This document shows, in pieces, positions 59,903 through 64,000 of a DNA stretch of 64,000 bases. Every line of letters starts with the position of its first letter. Position 1 is the stretch's first letter. Under the pieces are notes generated by a model, which saw only the letters and a program-made list of their open reading frames with translations, did not search any database and was not told where the DNA came from. A program made the position numbers and the translations under genes. The DNA is from Pseudomonadales bacterium (GTDB lineage Bacteria > Pseudomonadota > Gammaproteobacteria > Pseudomonadales > Azotimanducaceae), in contig JAWKZN010000002.1 of the NCBI GenBank assembly GCA_041395945.1, forward strand, positions 434,001-498,000. Direction: 5' to 3'.

Positions 59903-61303
59903 ATGACTACCCCGATCAGGGCCGACTATCTGGTGGTCGGCAGCGGCGCCATGGGGATGGCCTTCACCGATGTGCTGATGACAGAGACCGATGCCACGGT
60001 GGCGATGGTCGATCGCTATCATCAGCCAGGCGGTCACTGGAACATCGCTTACCCGTACGTGCACCTGCACCAGCCTTCGGCCTTTTACGGGGTGAATTCG
60101 CGCCCGCTGGGTTCCGACAGCATCGATCAGACCGGCTGGAACAAAGGTCTTTTCGAGCTCGCGACCAATTCCGAGGTCTGCGCCTACTTCGATCTGGTGA
60201 TGCAGCAGCAGTTCCTGCCTTCGGGACGGGTCCAGTATTTTCCCCTGTGCGAGTATCAGGGTGAACGCCGATTCAGTTCCCTGGCCTCCGGTGAGAGCTT
60301 TGAAGTTTCGAGCGCCACCAGGCTGGTGGATGCCACCTATATGCATGTCACGGTGCCTGCGATGCGCGCACCAAACTTCGAAGTCGACGATCACGTGACC
60401 TGTGTACCACCCAACGCACTGGCCCACCTCGGCGAGCCCTGCGATCGCTATGTGGTCATCGGCGCGGGCAAGACCGGCATGGATGCCTGCCTGTGGCTGC
60501 TGAAAAACGGCGTGAACCCGGATGCCATCACCTGGATCATGCCCAGAGATTCCTGGCTGCTGGATCGCGCCAGGATCCAGCCTTCCCAGGGGCCTTCCCA
60601 GCAGCTGCTGACATTTTTCGCCGGCCAGCTCGAAGCCTCGGCCCAGGCGCAATCACTGGAAGATCTGTTCGAAAGACTCGAGAGCAGCGGTCAGCTTCTG
60701 CGACTGGACAGGAATCACTGGCCAACCATGTACCGCTGCGCCACGGTCACCAAGGCGGAACTCGACGAACTGCGCCGTATCCGCAACGTGATCCGCAAAG
60801 GTCGCGTCGAACGGATCGAAACCGGAAAGCTGCACCTCACCGAAGGCACCTGCGAGATCAGGGGTCGCGCACTCTACGTGGACTGCACGGCGGATGGTCT
60901 GGAGCGCCGGCCGGCGAAGCCGGTATTCGACGGCGATCTGATCACCCTGCAGTCGGTTCGCACCTGTCAGCAGGTTTTCAGCGCGGCCTTCATCGCCCAT
61001 GTCGCTGCAAGCTACCCGGACGATGCCATCAGAAACGAACTCTGCACACCGGTTCCCCATCCGGACTCCCACCTGGACTGGCTGCGTACCACGCTGGCCA
61101 ACGGCATGAATCAGGCCCGCTGGGCCCAGGAACCCGAGCTGCAGGAATGGCTGGCCGGATCGCGGCTGGATGGTTTCAAGGGTCTGGCCATGGCCGCCCG
61201 CAGCACCGATCCCGCTCTTCAGCAGCAGCTGCAGGCCATCGCCGCCAACGCAATGAGCGCTGCGTCCAGGCTCCAGGAGCTACTGGCCGGCGCGGAAGGT
61301 TGA
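59903..61303 (+). CDS. FAD/NAD(P)-binding oxidoreductase
   Basis: 466 residues. Two dinucleotide loops are visible: VGSGAMGMAF at the N-terminus (FAD) and VIGAGKTGMDA near residue 185 (NAD(P)). YHQPGGHWNIAYPYVHLHQPSAFYGVNS resembles the flavin-contact segment of flavin-containing monooxygenase-like proteins. No signal peptide. The substrate is unknown; it could be a flavin monooxygenase or a saccharopine-type dehydrogenase. Shares a transcript with the serine hydrolase (GGAGAAG before its ATG). Confidence 0.82.
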   Translation: MTTPIRADYLVVGSGAMGMAFTDVLMTETDATVAMVDRYHQPGGHWNIAYPYVHLHQPSAFYGVNSRPLGSDSIDQTGWNKGLFELATNSEVCAYFDLVMQQQFLPSGRVQYFPLCEYQGERRFSSLASGESFEVSSATRLVDATYMHVTVPAMRAPNFEVDDHVTCVPPNALAHLGEPCDRYVVIGAGKTGMDACLWLLKNGVNPDAITWIMPRDSWLLDRARIQPSQGPSQQLLTFFAGQLEASAQAQSLEDLFERLESSGQLLRLDRNHWPTMYRCATVTKAELDELRRIRNVIRKGRVERIETGKLHLTEGTCEIRGRALYVDCTADGLERRPAKPVFDGDLITLQSVRTCQQVFSAAFIAHVAASYPDDAIRNELCTPVPHPDSHLDWLRTTLANGMNQARWAQEPELQEWLAGSRLDGFKGLAMAARSTDPALQQQLQAIAANAMSAASRLQELLAGAEG

Positions 61304-61312
61304 ACGGACTGA

Positions 61313-63238
61313 TCAGGTCGTCAGTTCCCGCACCGATCGGTACGCCGCGTCAATGGCGCCATTCACGTAGGCGTACTGTTCGCTGTCGGAATTAGCGATC
61401 GCGATATTGCCGATCTGCTGTCTGCCGAGCACGTGCGGCCCGGCGCCACGACCCCAGCGCGCGTCGTCCCAGAGATCCATGTATTCATAGGCATAGCCGT
61501 GAGGCCAGCGATTGATGGTGATCGCTGCCAGGTGCTTCTCCACATCCAGACCATGACTGCCCCAGGCTAAGTCGAGCTGGGCGAGAATCGCCTGCTCCAT
61601 CTCTTCGAACGAGGTCTCGTAGAGCTTCCGGCGTCCGGCGCGGAAGGCGGCTTTCGGATTTCCTCCCACCGGACCTTGCGCCGGTGCATGCCAGAACTGC
61701 AGCACCGCCGGGTCTTCAGGTTTTTCAGCGAATCTGTAACCGCCCATGCTCACCGGGAAGTCGAGGCCGCCGTAAGTGAGAAATCCACCGGGCGCATAGA
61801 AAGTGGATATCTTCGAATCTGCAAGCGCGCGCCAGTTCTTCACCGCTACATTCACCAGCGCAAAAGGCACTTTCTCCGGATACAGCAGCGCAGCCTTCTG
61901 TTCATCGCTCACCTCCGAAGCCAGGTGAGGAATCATGCGGTTGTAACAGGCAAGCACACAATGCGATGCGCGCACCCGTTCCACTGAGCCCTCCTGTGCC
62001 TGATCGCCACGCGCCGGGCCACTCTGCCAGGAAGGACTACCACGCACATAGGTGACTTCTGCACCACCCTGCGCATTGCGCACATCCACCGCCGTGCTGT
62101 TCAGCCGCATCCGGATCGGATGAGTCGGCCGATCGAGCCGGGAATAGTCTGCCCTGGCTGTCACCACATCTTCCATGCTGCTGCCACTGAGAAAATCCGG
62201 AATCAGAGAACGCACCAGCAGTCGTGCGATGCTGGCATTGCCGTCCGGAAAATGGCAGATGTAGGGTTCGTCTTCATCGCGCCCGTGAACAGGGTCGCCA
62301 GCCGAGGCGACCGTCTCATAGGCAGCTTCTGCCAGTCGTGCGCCGAGCGTGTAGTCGAACACAGTTTCCTGCACAGACAGGGCGTCAAGTCCGCAGCCCC
62401 AGAGCGGCCGGGAGATATCCCGCAGAAAGGCGAGGCCCTCTTCGTCGAATCCGAAAGCCGTCTGCAGAAAAATTTCACAGGGTGTCGAGCGTGCCGATCG
62501 CAACAGGGCCCGCGCCGGCTCACTGAATCGCAACGGCTCCACAAAAAGCGCACGCAGGGATCGTCGTGCGGTCTCACCCAGGGGATAGCTGTCGATGAGT
62601 GCTGCGGCTCTATCACCTCCAACATTCACGCCCCATCCCAGTACCGCTGGAAGCAGCCCACCACCACCCCGATTACCCGATGCGAACAGCACCCCATCAC
62701 CCAGGCCAAAGCGGCTGTCGAACTTCTGATCGTAATAGATGCGGAACAGATCCGTGTCTACACCCAGATCCCGCAGCAGTCCCCGCGCGGCGATCGAATA
62801 GCGGCCGGGATTCTCCAGTGTCTGGGAACCGCCATAGCCGATCAGCCGCCGACCGCTCACCGGGAACTCATTGCGCCGGGCGTGACCACCGAAGTCATCG
62901 TGGTTGTCGAGGATCAGGATGCGCGCATCCGCACCCACCCGACTGCGGTAAAAGTGTGCGGCGGCAAGACCGGAGATCCCGGCACCCACCACGATCAGAT
63001 CGTAATCCGCATCCTGCACCGCATCCGGCCTCTGCCAGCGTTGACCCTGCCAGGCCAGGGCGTGTGCCACTTCGAAAGCGCCGGCGTGGGATCCGCGCAT
63101 ACCGGTAAGCGCCGGGGGATAGTAGCCGGTATCTGATGCCGCGGCCGCCGGTGCCAGGCCGCCACCTCGAGCCAGCAGCGGTGTTCCTCCGATCAGAAGC
63201 GCCGAACCCTGCAGGAAGTCGCGACGGTTGATGTCCAC
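61313..63238 (-). CDS. Tat-exported FAD amine oxidoreductase (spermidine-dehydrogenase-like)
   Basis: 641 residues, GTG start. The N-terminus NRRDFLQGSALLIGG is a twin-arginine-type signal. FAD loop VGAGISGLAAAHFYR, LDNHDDFGGHARRNEF and the C-terminal GNIAIANSDSEQYAYVNGAIDAAYR are typical of the NAD(P)-binding Rossmann-like amine oxidase group that includes Pseudomonas SpdH. Expected to oxidise an amine in the periplasm. Its start codon shares one base with the stop of the metallophosphoesterase gene upstream (TAGTG), so both are co-translated. Confidence 0.84.
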   Translation of the reverse strand: MDINRRDFLQGSALLIGGTPLLARGGGLAPAAAASDTGYYPPALTGMRGSHAGAFEVAHALAWQGQRWQRPDAVQDADYDLIVVGAGISGLAAAHFYRSRVGADARILILDNHDDFGGHARRNEFPVSGRRLIGYGGSQTLENPGRYSIAARGLLRDLGVDTDLFRIYYDQKFDSRFGLGDGVLFASGNRGGGGLLPAVLGWGVNVGGDRAAALIDSYPLGETARRSLRALFVEPLRFSEPARALLRSARSTPCEIFLQTAFGFDEEGLAFLRDISRPLWGCGLDALSVQETVFDYTLGARLAEAAYETVASAGDPVHGRDEDEPYICHFPDGNASIARLLVRSLIPDFLSGSSMEDVVTARADYSRLDRPTHPIRMRLNSTAVDVRNAQGGAEVTYVRGSPSWQSGPARGDQAQEGSVERVRASHCVLACYNRMIPHLASEVSDEQKAALLYPEKVPFALVNVAVKNWRALADSKISTFYAPGGFLTYGGLDFPVSMGGYRFAEKPEDPAVLQFWHAPAQGPVGGNPKAAFRAGRRKLYETSFEEMEQAILAQLDLAWGSHGLDVEKHLAAITINRWPHGYAYEYMDLWDDARWGRGAGPHVLGRQQIGNIAIANSDSEQYAYVNGAIDAAYRSVRELTT

Positions 63239-64000
63239 TATTCAACCGCTGCAGCTGGTCTGTCCGCCGGTGTGTCCGCCGGTGTGTCCGCCGGTGTGTC
63301 CGCCGGTCCGTCCGCATACAGCGGCGAGAAGCTGAACACCCAGGGTGTGCGGGTATCCACATCCACCCGTACCGCACGCAGCTCGGGGGCCCCGTAAACC
63401 TGCAGCCGGGTGATATTTGCGTACTTCGGCGGCCGGCTTTCGCCCTGGGGCACCATGAACGGCCGGTCGATCTGAAACTGATGAAAATCGCCGTGGATCA
63501 GCAGCACAGGACGACCGAAGTCGTTCGCCAGATCCCGGATCGCCAGGGCTACCCAGTAATAGGGACCGTCAACACCCCCGCGCAGCTGTCTGCCGAACTC
63601 CGCATCACCCGCGGTATCAATGAACAAGGAGGCATGCAGCGCGATCACGACCGCCTTCGCATCCGCAGACTCCGCTGCGGCAAACGCCGCTTTCAGCCAT
63701 TCGACGTTGGCTGCGTTGCGGGCCGAGGCCTCCGCAGCGCGGCGTGGATCATTGATCGGAAAGCCGTTCTGGCTGCCCGGCACACTGACCGTGGTAAACA
63801 CGACCCCGCCCTGCTGCCAGCGCGCGTTCTCGCGGATGCCGCCTTTCTGCCCGAGGTCGGCCTGCAGCTGCAGAGGCAGCTTTACGGCACCCTGGCTCCG
63901 GGGCTGGCTGAAGAACACCCGACGGATCGTTGCGAGACTTTCCAGGGTATCCACATAACTCGTGGCAGCGAGGGCGCTGTCCAGTTGTCGCGCCGCGCCG
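63238..64000 (-). CDS. Metallophosphoesterase, C-terminal part (cut by window edge)
   Basis: The minus-strand frame is open to the right window edge, so the N-terminal metal-binding motifs are outside; an apparent GTG at 63954 is not the start. Visible are ALHASLF and LLIHGDFHQFQID (the GDxH-type His motif of the calcineurin-like phosphoesterase fold). The last 30 residues are Pro/Ala/Asp/Thr repeats (four PADT/PADR units) encoded by a 12-bp tandem repeat. Presumably exported, since its partner downstream is Tat-exported. Confidence 0.65.
   Translation of the reverse strand, partial: GAARQLDSALAATSYVDTLESLATIRRVFFSQPRSQGAVKLPLQLQADLGQKGGIRENARWQQGGVVFTTVSVPGSQNGFPINDPRRAAEASARNAANVEWLKAAFAAAESADAKAVVIALHASLFIDTAGDAEFGRQLRGGVDGPYYWVALAIRDLANDFGRPVLLIHGDFHQFQIDRPFMVPQGESRPPKYANITRLQVYGAPELRAVRVDVDTRTPWVFSFSPLYADGPADTPADTPADTPADRPAAAVE
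63261..63308. repeat. 12-bp tandem repeat in the metallophosphoesterase 3' end
   Basis: Unit TGTCCGCCGGTG occurs three times exactly and once with a last-base change; on the coding strand it gives P-A-D-T units at the C-terminus. A multiple of three, so unit gain or loss keeps the frame. Confidence 0.9.

Overview
The window is GC-rich (about 60 percent by eye), tightly packed and bacterial. The proteins point to a Gammaproteobacterium of the aerobic, marine/soil hydrocarbon-degrader kind: an E. coli-type pyrC, a QmcA/NfeD pair, two large TonB-dependent receptors, and many catabolic families (acyl-CoA dehydrogenase fold, P450, Rieske oxygenase, SDR, VOC, CMD, SnoaL, MarR) that are typical of steroid-, terpenoid- or aromatic-degrading lineages. 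The species cannot be named from the sequence alone. I see no rRNA, tRNA, CRISPR array, transposase, integrase or phage gene.

Layout. 0-7.4 kb: the end of a SurE nucleotidase, an S41 peptidase with a small membrane protein, then an unfamiliar overlapping three-gene unit (secreted protein, two-TM protein, trypsin-like protease with a discoidin-like C-terminus) and several uncharacterised envelope proteins. 7.4-13.8 kb: LLM oxidoreductase plus HSL-type esterase, then a translationally coupled pair of an exported glucan-water-dikinase-like protein and a class-A beta-lactamase-fold hydrolase. 13.9-20.8 kb: pyrC, a YdjM-like membrane protein, hydrolases, a glutathione transferase, an SDR without its catalytic Tyr-Lys, and a MetE-core protein.

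20.8-35.5 kb is an uptake-and-oxidation region: an MFS carrier, a TonB receptor and a VOC protein on the minus strand; CMD, MarR and SnoaL proteins on the plus strand; a MarR, an FMN reductase and an HsaA-like flavin monooxygenase; and, divergently, a second TonB receptor, a P450, a second related MarR and a GPH-type transporter. A long inverted repeat sits between the monooxygenase and the TonB receptor.

35.5-42.3 kb looks like an aromatic-ring degradation cluster: Rieske oxygenase alpha and beta, HpaH-type hydratase, tartrate-dehydratase-like enolase-superfamily enzyme, ketopantoate-reductase-like protein and a SnoaL protein in one minus-strand operon. Facing them are a bicupin ring-cleavage-type dioxygenase and a flavin reductase-like protein. 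42.5-53.6 kb carries an orphan alpha/alpha-toroid protein, an acyl-CoA dehydrogenase, a PEP-mutase/isocitrate-lyase protein, a lipoprotein epoxide hydrolase, SRPBCC and SDR proteins, a rifampin-phosphotransferase-like dikinase and an APH-fold kinase.

53.6-64 kb is mixed: a GNAT gene remnant, a cyclase, QmcA/NfeD, an esterase, an M48 peptidase, a class-C beta-lactamase-like hydrolase, two FAD oxidoreductases and the C-terminus of a metallophosphoesterase. Short tandem repeats recur at the 3' ends of minus-strand genes (near 9.46, 21.1, 28.4 and 63.3 kb).
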